Below, piece by piece: positions 34,620 to 47,009 of a stretch of DNA of 64,000 nucleotides. A program made the translations under genes and the position numbers. Position 1 is the first letter of the stretch; every line of letters begins with the position of its first letter. The stretch is from Pyxicephalus adspersus (Eukaryota > Chordata > Amphibia > Anura > Pyxicephalidae). The notes beneath the pieces are model-generated. The model saw only the letters and a program-made list of their open reading frames with translations, ran no database searches and was not told the origin of the DNA. The stretch lies in NCBI RefSeq assembly GCF_032062135.1, contig NC_092866.1, forward strand, positions 22,453,230 to 22,517,229. Reading direction: 5' to 3'.

Positions 34620-34983
34620 CAGCGGTCACCAACCGATGGTCCGTGACAAAATTTTGGTGGTCGGCGGCTCTGGCCCATGCACCCCCAAGTGGGTTCAGAA
34701 GAGGGACCCCGCTGGAGAGATGCACCGGCCAGGCCGGCGGACCATGTCTCCCGTACAGATAGCAGGTTCAAGAAAGTGGGTGGGTTTTGTCTCTGGACAC
34801 AACCCGCCCACTCTCCCATAACAGGCTCAGATCTGCAATGGGAGAGTGGTCGGGTTCTGGTATCTTGACTTCACTAAAGGGGAAGTTTCTTCCCCTTTGT
34901 GTGACATCCGTCTCCCTGCGCATGCGCGGTCCACAGCTGGTAAATTTAGTGGTCCACCAGTCCGAAAAGGTTGGCGACCACTG
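34620..34983 (+). mobile_element. Family H hAT MITE copy 2
   Basis: It starts CAGCGGTCACCAAC and ends with the inverted form (GTTGGCGACCACTG). The interior shares GATGCACCGGCCAGG, GGACCATGTCTCCCG, GTCTCTGGACACAACCCGCC and the CGCATGCGCGGTCCA block with copies 1 and 3. No convincing TSD remains. The several 60-80 codon frames are incidental. Confidence 0.87.
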
Positions 34984-35084
34984 CTGTAGTGCATGGTAGC
35001 AATAGTGCCCTGAGCGTCTGGTGTAAGTGCAGAAACAGGCTGATAATAAAGATTATGATATCACTCTCAAGTCAGTTGAACTGA

Positions 35085-35249
35085 CATCAATCAACTTTTT
35101 GGCCACCTGTAAGGCTGAGATTCTTCCAAATCACCAGCAATGTAGGGGGCATTCTTCATACTAATATGAGTTGTGAATATTGTAATTATTGCAGGGGTTC
35201 CCTGAAGACCTGAAAGTTCCCCCCATAATAAAAAGGTTGAGAAACACTG
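35085..35249 (+). mobile_element. hAT fragment, right end only
   Basis: It ends AAAAAGGTTGAGAAACACTG, whose complement CAGTGTTTCTCAACC is a common hAT terminus. GGGGTTCCCTGAAGACC lies just inside. The matching left end is not visible, so the element is truncated. Confidence 0.6.
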
Positions 35250-35261
35250 TTATAGAGCCAT

Positions 35262-37125
35262 CTGTTCCAATACGTACATAGACATTACGGGCTAGTTGGC
35301 CATCATCTGTGCAGTGTATGGAAAAGATGCTTTTATAGCGTACGGCTTGGGGGCCAATAAGAAAGCGAAAGGCCCTTCACCCAAAAGCAGCAGAAAATAG
35401 ACCAGGATCTACAACCAGTGCTGTATTGGTAAAGCCTAACTAAACAAAAATTGAACAAGGCAATTTTTTTTTGCAATCAGGATGAAATAGCTGTAATTCA
35501 ATGTTCTTGCATATTACATTACAGCTATTTACTCCTATTTCTATATCCAGCCGACGTAGGAAGAACATTGAATGCCAGACTACATTTTTCCTGGATCCCT
35601 ACATTACAGTGAAAACCATGGTTTTACACGAGGAGGAGGGTTGTGTAGTAGTAGAATGTAGTTGGTGAACAATTGTAGGATCTTAATCTGTTAACTGGAA
35701 ACTAAAAAACACAAAAGGTCAGAGCTGTGTGGATAAGAGCACAGCTACAAAGTCCATAACCAACGGTGATTTCTTTGTCTTGTGTCTTGTTTAGTTTTTT
35801 ATTTAGTTGGGCTATATATAATGGCAACTGACTGCATGAAGGTTCAGATAGGGATAGAGCAACTTGTTTAAGTGGACTTGTGCGGAGTGGTATATAGTGC
35901 CAGCCAAAGTAGGAAATCGTTTGAGATGGACTCATTAAAAAGTAGTAGGAAAACTCATAAGAAGCAAATATCTAGTTCTGGACATAGAGAGATAAATTGA
36001 TGGATGGATGAGCAGGCAGCAGATCCACAGGCAGATCTATGGATAATGCATACGTTCTATCCATCTGTTGATAACACATTAAATGCTTGAATCAGTGCTT
36101 CTACTTATAATTTCTTAACATTCATGATTACATTTTATTTTGTTTAACCTCTTTGAACTTCCTTCTTCAAAATAATAGGGAGCCCTCTCAAGCCCACTCA
36201 TGCCAGCCGCTAGTTTAGAACACTCATTAAGTCAAGTGAGTGAAATAAAGTAGGAGTTGTTAGCGTGACATACAAAGAACACAGTAATTTTTGCTGAGTC
36301 TTAGTAAAAAATTATAATTTATATCAACAGGATGCTTCCAGTGTAAAATAGTCAACAGTTGCAAATATGTGCTTGAAGACATGCCCACTGCCACGCTATG
36401 GCATACTGCATTTATATACAAAATATGCTATAATCAATCTTTTTTTCGTTTAATTATATGAATTTAGATAAACAAAATGAAAGGCAATTCAACTTCTGAA
36501 TGCAGAAATAATTGGTGGGGGAATACCATAGTGAGCATATTGTGTAAAGGGAGATAGGGCACAGAATAACAGGGACTGTCTTTAGTTTGTGCTTTGATTA
36601 TAAAGCAAAGGGATTGGTCAAAGGGTGATTTTTTATTTCATATACTAACTCTCTTGTTCTTGCTACACCAAAGGAGATTATCAAAATCACCCTAGAAGAC
36701 CCTAAAAACATTATTCAGTGAAGAATTACTTTATGAAGACATAATAGTGAAATAAAATGACTTATCTGATCATTCAGGTTATACACCTAACCTTCAGATT
36801 ATTTGGCATCTGAAGATGTCTGTGACTTCCTGCTGACCAAATCAATGACTCAGATCTGCCATCACTTATAATTAATATTTATTTTATATTACTGTTTTTT
36901 TTAAAAAATGCTATGATATGTTAGGGGTATATTCACACAGATTTAAAATGTTACTGAAAGGCTTACATTACCAAAATGACCCTGGCATACCAATTGGCAA
37001 ATACCTGAATAGTACAAATTCTTTCTGATATCCAAGTCCTCTTAGAGAATAATGCAGCCATCTCAACATACTCAATAGTAACAGTATGCATCAAACAGAA
37101 CAATTGTTTTATACTTTTGACTACA
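35262..37125. other. Unassigned AT-rich sequence
   Basis: Contains a pair of interleaved short perfect inverted repeats at 35486-35573 (see findings). Otherwise no gene or repeat was recognised. Confidence 0.45.
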
Positions 37126-37129
37126 TTTC

Positions 37130-37212
37130 GTTAGTGACATGACTATCGACATTGTACAGCGCTGCGTAATATGATGGCGCTATATACATACTGTGTAATA
37201 ATAATAATAATT
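37130..37212 (+). mobile_element. SINE/L2 3' tail fragment
   Basis: TTAGTGACATGACTATCGAC, TGTACAGCGCTGCGTAATAT and GGCGCTATATACATACTG are followed by (ATA)n. This is only the last 80 bases, as expected from severe 5' truncation. Confidence 0.85.
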
Positions 37213-37299
37213 TCCTGGAGACTGGATATTTTACAATGAAAAGGGTTAAAAAGGGAACAACACTAAACTAATGTATATGCCACTGGTGTAAGGCGCTGG

Positions 37300-37510
37300 G
37301 CCTAATTTATTAAACTCTCTGATAGACTATCATGGGTGAAACTGGATAATACAGCAAACCTGGCATGGATTTCCTAAAATCATTTGCTATTACTTGGCAA
37401 TAGTTTTCAAACCTCGGGCAAATCCATTCCAGGTTTGCTGTATCATCCAAGTTCACCCACAATAGTCTATCTATCTTCTCTAGTCTTGGAGAGTTTTAAT
37501 AAATCAGACC
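37300..37510. mobile_element. Family F foldback MITE copy 3
   Basis: The ends CCTAATTTATTAAACTCTC and (GAGAGTTTTAATAAATCAG) are inverted. The inner arms CAGCAAACCTGGCATGGAT and ATCCATTCCAGGTTTGCTG pair almost completely. It belongs to a different subfamily from the copy that follows 15 bases later. Confidence 0.85.
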
Positions 37511-37525
37511 CACTGTGTCACAAAG

Positions 37526-37746
37526 GCTCTGATTTATTAAAGCTCTCATGTCTGGGAAGGATACACTTTCATCTGTGAAGCTGGGTGATCCAGCAAATCT
37601 TGAATAGTTTTCCTAAAAGTAATTTGCTATTTGTTAGCCAATGCTTTGAATCCTGGACCAGATCCATTCCAGGTTTACTGGATCACCCATCTTCAATGAT
37701 GAAAGTGTATCCTCTCCCGCCTTGGAGAGCTTTCATAAATCAGGCC
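37526..37746. mobile_element. Family F foldback MITE copy 4
   Basis: The ends CTCTGATTTATTAAAGCTCTC and (GAGAGCTTTCATAAATCAG) are inverted. GGATACACTTTCATCTGTG pairs with GATGAAAGTGTATCC. The sequence between copies 3 and 4 (CACTGTGTCACAAAG) reappears after copy 4 (CGCTGTGTCAAAAAG). This suggests that the two sit in a duplicated target or share a longer end. Confidence 0.85.
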
Positions 37747-37749
37747 CGC

Positions 37750-39704
37750 TGTGTCAAAAAGCATCACCATAGTCTAATGGACATACTGAAGTTAAAAATA
37801 TCACAATGATTTTGATACAAATTAGAACATTGGTACTTTTTTTCAAGAAGTGACCAAAGCATATCAATGGCACGGTCATAGAGCATGAATAAAGGGTAAA
37901 ATGAAGAATGAGAAAATGGCATAATCCTACATAGCATTGGGAATGTTCCATAATTATGAATTTTTTTTATAGGAAGGAAATTCTATGAAATGTGGTATCT
38001 ACATTTATGTATTTAGGTATACTATATTTTCAAAGTCCAAGATCACTGAGCAACCAACAGCTGATATTTCGAATAGAAAAGATGGAATGGGCCACATCCT
38101 GCTCGATCTTACAATAGAATGAACAAAGCTATCTGTACAGTTTATATCTACTGTTGTTGCAAAATAATTACTAATGAATGTTTCCAGCAACAATATTCTG
38201 GCATCTGTACATAACTTTAGATTGATCTGGGGAAAAAATCGTAGGCAAACCCTCTAACTTACAACTTACTGTACAAGAGCATTGCCATGGACAATAGCTA
38301 TAAAACACAAAAATTTATATAGTGGATTAGGAAGAGATTAATTTCCAGCAAAATTGCCATTTCAGTGTAGGGTTTGCATTTAGGTTAATTGGTATACTTT
38401 TTATGCACAATACAATATTTTTATTATATTAATCTTAACCAATCTTTGTATTTATGTGCAATAATACTTGCTGAAGATATTTCTGAGAAACAAAACAACT
38501 TTTGCAGCTTGAAACAGACTTTAATTGTATTACTGAACACAGTGAATCAAAAGACAACAATGCTCTTGTACGTTTAGCCACTGGAACAAAAATGGTCCCA
38601 GATTTTCTATGGGGCTCAAAAGAAGAAATAGATTCATCTCAGCCTTCTGAGCCCCATTCAAAATCTTTTGAATAGAATTTCCCTGAAGTTTACCATTTCT
38701 TTGGCCCAAATGCAACATTTTTCATGGTTTTAGAACTGTCGTTGCACAAAGAGACCAAATGTGGACATTGTTTACAGTGAAGAGTAGACAAAAAAAGAAT
38801 CCTTTAGTACTCTCTGTTCACTCTACAGCTGGATAGTGTAAGTCCAGCTAAAAGGTGCAATGTATATTTTTCAGTATTTTATTGCTTTGTGGAAACTAAA
38901 TACTGCAGGAGGCAGAAGTGACAGCAGGAGAAAAAAATGTGTATAAAAAAAGAACAAAATTGAAACTGACATTTCTTAATTTAGTATAACTCCCTAATGT
39001 GTGTCATTGTATCCTGTCAGACTTAATAGAGGAAATTCAATATTTGTGAATTATGAATAATATTTCCTTATAGGACTAGTGTTGCACTAGTAGAGCAACC
39101 GAATATTGCATGTTTTCTTTTAATTAGTCATGTAGATAATAAAACTCATGAGTACATTTTGCACAATAATTCGATTAACCCTTTGGATACTAAAGTGACT
39201 GTTCCTGTATGATTCAGGTTAGAAGAAAACAAGCAAATAATCTAGGTGAAAAGAAATATTAATATTTATTATAACTGGAACTTTTAGTGATTAATATCTG
39301 ATTATTTTCTAGCCCTTGTAGCTTTTATTGTCGCATTAGACCCATGTTGTTATTTTATTTGTATCAGATAGAAGGGATTTGTATCAGATAGAATCACTAT
39401 TCTTTTTTTAACTACAGTCAATGAAAGTCTGCAACGTTTAGGGCTAGTGATGGAATCACCAACTTAGGAAACATTGCATGTAATTCATTGCAGCTGCATG
39501 GTTATGCCACACTGTCTAACAGCAGCAACTCTGTAGCTAGCTTTAAATCACTGGCAAAAATAACTAAAAAGTTAAACAAAAAAATATCTGCTATGAATCA
39601 TTGCTACAAATTTGCTGGCATGACATGGCCCTTACCGACAGCAATTATCCACCCCAAAGTCCCCTGCATACTAACCTCCTCAGTAAATGCTTAGTCATAA
39701 AAAC
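37750..39704. other. Unassigned AT-rich sequence
   Basis: No gene or repeat recognised. Confidence 0.45.
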
Positions 39705-40005
39705 TTAAAGCAGAATTAAACCTGCACTACTCCCCCATTTCATAACGGTGCTGCCATCTTCCTTCTTTTCTTCTTCGTCCTTGCGTTCTTCAGCCATCTT
39801 GATTGGCCGTGCTGGGATGACGTAGCTCCCACACAGGTATGTAGGAGTTCATTTGTTCTTGGCATGAGCACAAGAAGCCAGTCTTGCCAAGTGTTTTGAC
39901 AGTTCTCTAGTGCAATCATATGAAGGAATATTCTTTTTCAAAGATGCATTCCTTTTCTGCAGTAGCCACCTGCATGATCATGTATTTTTCAAAGTGGGAC
40001 TTTAG
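39705..40005 (+). mobile_element. Family B MITE copy 2
   Basis: It begins TTAAAGCAGAATTAAACC and ends near GGGACTTTAGTT. CAGCCATCTTGATTGGCCG, TGCTGGGATGACG, GTAGGAGTTCATTTG and GTGCAATCAT match the copy at 8474-8724. No coding frame is present. Confidence 0.75.
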
Positions 40006-40337
40006 TTAGTTTAGTGGGTGGCAGTGGGTGGTACTAAACTGCTCACTGTTGCCAGCTTTCATTTTTTGGGTGGCCATGAGTGAGACATCCTACCCGAGGA
40101 CGTTGTTCAAGGGCTGCCAATACTGTACCCATTCAAAAAAGATTAGTTCCCTGACTATATTTCTGACCTGCAGTAAATTCTTCTATACAATAGCAGGGGT
40201 AATTTTTGGCACAGAGCTCCTAATGTTGAGGTCACCAAAACCAACCATACAAATACCCTCTATATAGCTAATTCTCCTAATGTACACGTAACATGTTGTT
40301 CCTCTACTTATCTTTTGTGCCCTGAGATGTTCTACAC

Positions 40338-40777
40338 CCGGGGTGTCAAAGACAAATACACAGAGGGCCGAAATTTAAAACTTAGACCAAGTCGGGGGCC
40401 AAACTTAAAAATTTATTGAAAAAACTGAGGAAGTTTACTACTTCGGCCATACCTAACAAAAACAAACCCCTCTACACCCACTTTAGGGTTGAAAAGACTA
40501 ATTTCTATCTATCTATGAAGGCTCTGTTTATTCATCCTCTCACATCACAAGTTTGTCTGACACCAAATATTACACTATGCAGTCTCTAACGGATTGAAAC
40601 AAACACAATGCCCCTGGTAGTCAGGCACCATGTGATCATTGCCTAGGTTTTGTGTCACATGATGGGTGTACAGTAATAATGTCCATGTATTTCATATATT
40701 GAAAATGATGATGTAAGGTGGTAATGCGGGCGGGCCAGATTTAGTTTATTTTAGGAATTCTTTGGGAAACCAAAAAG
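40338..40777 (-). mobile_element. Family G hAT-type MITE copy 2, truncated
   Basis: This is the reverse-orientation homologue of 7774-8260. Shared blocks include CACAATGCCCCTGGTAGTC, CACCATGTGATCATTGCC and GGAATTCTTTG. The left terminus CCGGGGTGTCAAAG is present. The opposite terminus and about 50 bp inside it are missing after 40777. Confidence 0.85.
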
Positions 40778-40779
40778 AT

Positions 40780-43645
40780 AAAAGAAAAGACAAAACAAAG
40801 TTTTAGCATTATATCCAGGTTACATAAATGGATCAGGCAAACTTGTGCCTCTATGAGTAATCCCACTTATGGTGAAATGTGTCAGACCGGGTGGATCCTC
40901 AGTGGACAAGCTATCCATGTTAGGAGCTATAAAGCTGTATTTAGGACAACATCATGGGTGTGTGGCTCAGTGTCCCGCTGTATGTTGTAATGATTGACGC
41001 TAAAAGCAGCTCCAGCCTGCTTTCAGATCTAGCAACATATTGAGCTTTAGAAAAAGGACACCCAGGTCTTATTTAAGTATGCAAACCTAGTCTTTGCAAA
41101 GTTAGAAAATTTTACTGTTTTGTGTTCTGTTATGGGCAAAGTAATTTAGTCATTTCAAGATAGTATTGCCGTTCCAAAACAAATAATTGTAATCAACTGC
41201 AGGTTATCCAGCTCTCATTTATGTGCAGCAGCCACTCATCTGAGTATGTGTCCCAGCTGACACGTTTCCAACCTTTAGAGAAAGGGAGTCTGTTTCTGCA
41301 AAGCCATCACCTGCATTTAGAAAGTAATTCAGAAATGATTTACTGTCTTAGATACATATTTAAATATATTGCAACAATGCTGCTGTTTTAAGCACCTAAC
41401 TACAATAGGATACAATACACAATATGATAGCAACACATTCAAGGAGATGATTCACTGGTTTACCATACTATCACTGTTTAAGATTTCTATTTTTTTAGCT
41501 ATGTAACCATATTTTTTTTTTGTGATGTTCCCTTATTTGCAGTTGCCATTCATCTACATATATCTTTTCTTCTACATTTTCAAAATGTTATTCTTTTGAG
41601 TTAAGCCTACCCTATGGAACTCAATCTCTCCCCCCTCCACCTTTATCCCTTTTTACAATATACCTATCTCACAACAATGTTTATAGTCTCATTGTTTGCT
41701 ACCACTTGTGCAGACTAAATCCAATTTTCTTCTCTGCATAGATTTCTTTTCAGCACTACACCCTTTGTAATATATTATGATATATTATGATGAATTTATA
41801 TATTTATAAATATATATATCATAATAAAATTCTAACAATACCTAATTATATATATCCACAAAACTACTTTTATTTCAAATAAATATTAGAGCATATGTAA
41901 GTGAAGATAAAATACAACAATACAAATCATCAGTGTAATCTTCCATAATTCCACATAGCCATAAAATACAAAAAAAAAAGAGAAAGAAGAAGGAGCATAC
42001 TTCAAAGAAGGTCTCAAAAATTCCCCATTATATAGATCCCTAATTTACACCCATAAATAAGTGATTGATTGTTGCTTAGCCAACGCAGTCTAGACAGTGT
42101 GTTTTACTTGTGAAAGAGTGTGGGAGGAAGAAGCATGATTGTCCAAAGGCAATGCAAAATTCGATCATTTGATTTAGACACAAATATTCTGATGCTAATA
42201 ATTGCTTGTGTGCATCCATGTTGGCATTACAGCATTTTTACCATCACAAAATTTTTATTGTTTTAGTATTATATTTTTTTTCAGAGATTTAAAAAACTAG
42301 GATTGTTGGTTTGGTTGAGGTTAGGTGTTATTAAACCTTCATTGTAAGATGTAATAGAAAGTAGATTATTATAACATTTTGCAACCTGCATTGTGCCTTT
42401 GAAAATTCTCTCTTCCAGGTTTCCATCTTTTCCATGTGCAGTCTTACAATTTCAGGAGAGTGTTTCTTGCTGGGATAGCAGTGTGCTTGTACGTTGTTGG
42501 GAAACGCCATTGGGGCATTTACAGAAACTAAACTGTAAGGGCAGCAAAATGTATGAAATTGCAAACATTTTTAGAAAATAAAATGTTTGCTGTTTTTTTT
42601 AGTAGGAGGGAATATTTTAAAGGATCAATGGAAAGGTTTACAATGTATTAAAGTCAAATACAACCAAAAAAAAGTTTTAGTTTTATGTCTATGATACATT
42701 CTTTCCTTTTTTTCTAAACTATCCATTTGGTCCCTTATCTTTTGCAGCGAACAGCATGTCCTTAATATCTGTTTAGAAAGTCTTAATTTGTAATTCCAGT
42801 GCATGGAATCATGAGACATGTGTTCTCTTATAGGCAAGAAGCTGATTGCTAAGCTGCCCTATAGTGTTCAGGCAGAAATAGTAAAACCACCACCAGCTTG
42901 TTGTTCTTTATTGATTCTAAATGTGGGGAGTGTGACTAGATCTTTTTTAATGGTACTTTAAGTATTGGGTTAAGTGCACCTGTGCTCAATTTATGAACAT
43001 ACATACATATTTTATTAACTTGCAGTAAAAGAGCTTTGAATAAGCAGTCTCTGACGTCTCTAGATGCTTTCAATGTGATTAGGTGAGGTAGGTGAGAGTT
43101 GGTTGGAGGTGAAGTGCTTTTACAGCTTGTTCAAAATATATGTAAAATCTTTAATATACCTTGTCTGTGCATTTGTTCATGTTATTGGGTTTTTATTAAT
43201 AAACAAAATTATTTTAGACATATTTATTAAAACATGTTCAGACCAAGAATGATAAAGTGGAACTCCAGGTAAAAGTCTTTATACCATTGCAGACTGTAGG
43301 GGTCAATTGCTTGTTTATTGCAGGGGATGATGCTGTAAAGGTAAAACTTACCTTACTCTTGCTGCTACAAACACCCTCCTCCTATCTCTGAAGTTCTAGT
43401 TTTTGGGCTTGGTGTCACCAGGTGATGAAGTCAGACCTGTTTATTTTATAAATATATATTTTAAAGCATCAGAAGGAGTGAAGGTTAGTGTAAAAATGAT
43501 TGGTCCCTGGTTCATCGAACAAAAGGGGCCTGTGTTTATTGACTTTTGTTTGATTCAAACAGGTTTTGCATTCCTTTACAAGTCAATGGGAATTCAAACC
43601 CAGCTTGAAGCAGGTCAAATTATGCAAGTCAGATGAACATCAACT
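40780..43645. other. Unassigned AT-rich sequence
   Basis: No gene recognised. AT-repeats occur near 41770-41825. ATAAAGTGGAACTCCAGG near 43252-43269 resembles a TTAA-MITE end without a visible partner. Confidence 0.4.
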
Positions 43646-43887
43646 GGGGCAGCATGGTTGTCTCAGCGGCAAGCACTCTGCCTTTGCAGTGCTAAAGGGG
43701 TTTTTATGTTCTCTCAGTATTTTTCTCTTCAAAATTGACCTTAGACTGTGTTAAAATGTGTTAAACATATGTTTATGGTAGGGACATTTTATTGTGAGCC
43801 TTTCTTGAGGGACAGCTAGTGACGTGACTATAGATTTTTTAAAGTGCTGCATATAATGTCAGAGCTACATACAAGTAAAAAAATAAA
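43646..43887 (+). mobile_element. tRNA-derived SINE, internally deleted
   Basis: The head GGGGCAGCATGGTTGTCTCAGCGG, the GCAAGCACTCTGCC block, the body GACCTTAGACTG and GGTAGGGACATT, and the tail (AAAGTGCTGCATATAATG) are all present. The B box and about 60 bp after it are missing, so pol III transcription is unlikely. Confidence 0.85.
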
Positions 43888-43918
43888 TAAGCTGTAGATC
43901 AAGAAATCCAGTCATTAT

Positions 43919-44494
43919 TATGGATGAGCGAGAATGCCTCTGACATTCTAGTGAAAATTTCCGATGGGTCCGTGAAATTTCGGCGAATGGATTTCGCTGA
44001 CCCATCGGAAGATGGTGGAAATCATTACAGGAGGAGTACCGCTGTTGCATTGATAAATGCAGTCGTGTGAATCCTCCTGTGCACAATCCCCGGGCAAGCT
44101 CTCATTTAACCTCTAGTGCCCAGGGAGGCAGCAGGAATCCCCTGGACTAATGGTTAAATGAGGGCTTGCCCGGGGATGGTGCACAGGGGGATTCCCACAG
44201 CTGCATTCATGAATGGAGCTGCAAAACTCCTCCCGTCAGTGTGAGTCCCGCGGCTGTGCTCATCAATGAATGCAGCCATTGGAATCATCACAGGATGATT
44301 CCCACTGCTGCATTAATTCATGATGGGCACAGCCGCAGTACTCCTGTGTCCTTGGATAGAGAATCTTTATCCAAGTACACATACTACAGGGCTGTCAGCT
44401 CCCCTCCCCTGATTGCTCTTGCAGGTCCTAAAAAATTCAATTTCGACAGCCGAATTTACACAGACCATTCTCGCTTACATGTTTGGTAAGCTAG
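43919..44494 (-). mobile_element. Family C hAT-type MITE copy 3
   Basis: It starts TATGGATGAGCGAGAATGCC, which is the inverted right end of copies 1 and 2. AATTTCGGCGAATGG, ATTCAATTTCGACAGC and TCTCGCTTACATGTT are the family's inner ends. The right tip is damaged. GTCATTAT (43911-43918) before the element and GTCCTTAT (44500-44507) after it could be an aged 8-bp TSD. Inner palindromes surround CCTCTAGTGCCC (44110-44122). Confidence 0.8.
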
Positions 44495-44509
44495 AACGCC
44501 CCTAGTTTT

Positions 44510-45720
44510 GTCCTTATTTACAAATAACAACATTTTATATCTCTAAATACCAAAGATTATGATTTGTGATATATAAATTAGTGTTAAATATGTATTTTTT
44601 AAAACATTATTAAAATACTTGTAGTCTTCCCTAAACTTGTCTTGATGAAAACTGTAACACAAAAATCACATTCCTGTTTTTATCAACAAGCTACAGACAT
44701 TTAATTGGCCAAACTTTAAATGTGTGCTTATTTTTAAGAGGGCAAGCAGGGGCTGAAGCTTGTTAATTAAGTACTTATTTATGTCCCCTGCTGTGCAATA
44801 AATTTTTTTTCAAAGCAATGCCTGTCCATATTTATTTTTAAACTTTTGTTCCCACTTTTTTCAGTTAAAGAGATTTTTTTTCTCCACAAAAATGGTTTGT
44901 GAAATTCCCACATATTATTTTGCAGCTCTCAATAGAGAGGTAGGGACTAATTAAAATGTTTTCAGAATACTTATGAATGCGCTGCTGGTCAAATTGTCAG
45001 TCACTTTATTTTCTTGAGATGCGCTTCTGAAATTAATTCAAGATATGCTGTGTTTTCAGAATAAATTGCCATTTAAAAAAAGAATGATTCTGCAAGAGTA
45101 TGAGTATGTGAAAATATTTCTGTACTAAGCTAAAATGATGAGATACTATTTTGTATTAGTAAAGGAGTTAGATTGCATGATTAAATAATAAAAACTAAGT
45201 GACTGAAAAGTATTTTAATTTAGGAAATCAGTGTTCTTTCTTTTACAAACATATTTTCATTGCTTTTTTTTATTAATGGGCCTTAGTGATTTCTTTCCTT
45301 TTTTATTTTTTCATTGATGATTTATTTTTTCATGATATAAAAAATACATAAAAAGTTTGTTACACACATTATCTGTACTATACAGTTAGGCTAAAATTGG
45401 CTACTCTCTGGGATGGGAAAATTAAAAAAAAATGTTCTCTTTGATTTTTTTTTCTTTGGATTTTGAAAGACTAAACTGGGGTTTTGTTTTTTACACTTTT
45501 TATTTTAGTTTTTACATTTTTTTTTCTTGTAATGCAAAATAATTTGAACCTAAACCCAGCACAGCAAGCATATAGGTTATATCCCCATAACTAAAAAGCT
45601 CCAAGCACAAAGACTTTGTCATGGCCAATTTCAAAACCCTTGGACTGACAAGCATTATGTCTTTATATTTAACATACAAAAAATGCTTGTGTGCTAAAAC
45701 ATCATGAATGTGTATTACTT
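44510..45720. other. Unassigned sequence, enhancer-like texture in part
   Basis: 44690-45100 lacks recognised repeats and contains four TAATT-type cores (TTAATTGGCC, GTTAATTAAG, CTAATTAAAA, AATTAATTCA). 45230-45530 is T-rich low-complexity sequence. Any function is unproven. Confidence 0.25.
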
Positions 45721-45721
45721 G

Positions 45722-45986
45722 CCTAGGGCTATGTACAAACGGGATTATTTTACTCATATGGATGGTTGGTCTTGGGAGATAATCTGACATGTGTGCAGCG
45801 GTTGCCTAGCGTCGTTCATGAACAACCGATGGAGAACAACCTCTATACATGTCAATAGAGAAGAGCACAATGGGGTGTCACTTGTTTATCCACCCTCAAT
45901 AGAACAGAGCAGCGCTTTGTGTGTCTGGAAACGATCATGAAAAATTGATTCAGAAATTAAAAATGCAGGTATGTACGTAGCCTTAG
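45722..45986 (+). mobile_element. Family D MITE copy 1
   Basis: The ends CTAGGGCTATGTACAAACG and (GTATGTACGTAGCCTTAG) are inverted. The interior shares GTGTGCAGCG, GTCGTTCATG and GATCATGAAA with 50303-50633. It is the most decayed D copy here. All D copies show TA at both edges, consistent with a TA target. Confidence 0.75.
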
Positions 45987-45989
45987 TAA

Positions 45990-46449
45990 TCCTAACAAGT
46001 AGTAATAAAAATCTTTAACACAATGCAACCTTACCTCTCTAGCCGTTTGTACTGTACAGTAATCACTATGAAAATCTTTTAAGATAGTAAGAAATATGCT
46101 AAGGGCACATTCACTATTTCCTATTGTGTTGGACTGGATTGGATAACTCATTGACCCCACAAAAAAATAGCTTTTGTATGTGCCCTGTGCACACCAAAGA
46201 TTTGCATTGGTGTACGTTAAGGAAAATTTTAGACATGCTGTATCTTTTTGTTACAACACATGTCAACCCAATTTATATCTATCTCCTTCTGTCCCCACAG
46301 GAAAAAAAAGGAGTTCACTGACATGAAAAACATGAAAAACTACCAAAAAGGCAGTAAAAGAAAGAGATTTAAAAGCACATTGAAATCAGTGCAGTAAAAA
46401 AAATATTTTCTATGAATTTTTTAATGATTTTTTGCTATTCAAATGAGCC
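45990..46449. other. Unassigned sequence
   Basis: No gene or repeat recognised. Confidence 0.45.
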
Positions 46450-46921
46450 TTAAAGTGGAACTAAACTAAAAACAAAAACATTACACTTACCTTTAACCCG
46501 CTCTTGATAGCGTTGGTCCTTTCCACGATTTGGTCCGGCGTCGTCCTGGAATTCCTCTTCGTCCCGGCACAAAGGAAGCATCGGGCGCCTCAATCTTGGA
46601 TCTATACTTCCGTCTTCTTCTTCGGTCTTCTGTCTTGATTGCCGTATCTGCACAGGTGTGAGATCGGGTAATATAGCCGCTCTAAAGGGAAAAAAGAGAA
46701 CTGATCTCGGTGCGCATGTGTGAGATTGGCATCTTTTTCCCCTAACAGATTTCTCCGAGATTAGGGTGTGTGCAGAAAGCGCAGCTAGAGCCCGAGATGC
46801 GTGACGTAAGTATCCCAGGAGGCTCCCATTAAGTCTTGATCGGCGGTGCTGCGCGCTTTTTTTTAGGTACATTTTAAGGTAGGGTTTTGGTAGGTTTTTA
46901 AAAGCTTAAAAACACTTTGAA
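46450..46921 (-). mobile_element. Family A MITE copy 4
   Basis: It begins TTAAAGTGGAACTAAAC and ends CACTTTGAA, in reverse orientation. CCTCTTCGTCCCGGCACAAAG, GTGCGAGATCGG-like blocks and CAGGAGGCTC are present. The minus-strand 140-codon frame at 46450-46872 fills the element, but it is a GC-rich MITE artefact with no domain that I recognise. Confidence 0.83.
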
Positions 46922-47008
46922 AGTGAATCTGACATTCATTGAAACATTCTCTGGAGGGGAATCCTCCAGATGCATGTGTTTCAATGGCAGTAATTGATTT
47001 TCCAGCAG
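46922..47008 (+). mobile_element. Family J MITE, left half
   Basis: ATCTGACATTCATTGAAACA, CCTCCAGATGCATG and TTTCAATGGCAGTAATTG match family J. It directly abuts the family A element on its left. Confidence 0.65.
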
Positions 47009-47009
47009 A

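Noticed and set aside
44166..44489. 107-codon gene
   Set aside because: It lies entirely inside a family C element whose other copies do not keep the frame.
46450..46872. 140-codon minus-strand gene
   Set aside because: The frame coincides with a family A MITE, and other copies of the element break the frame.
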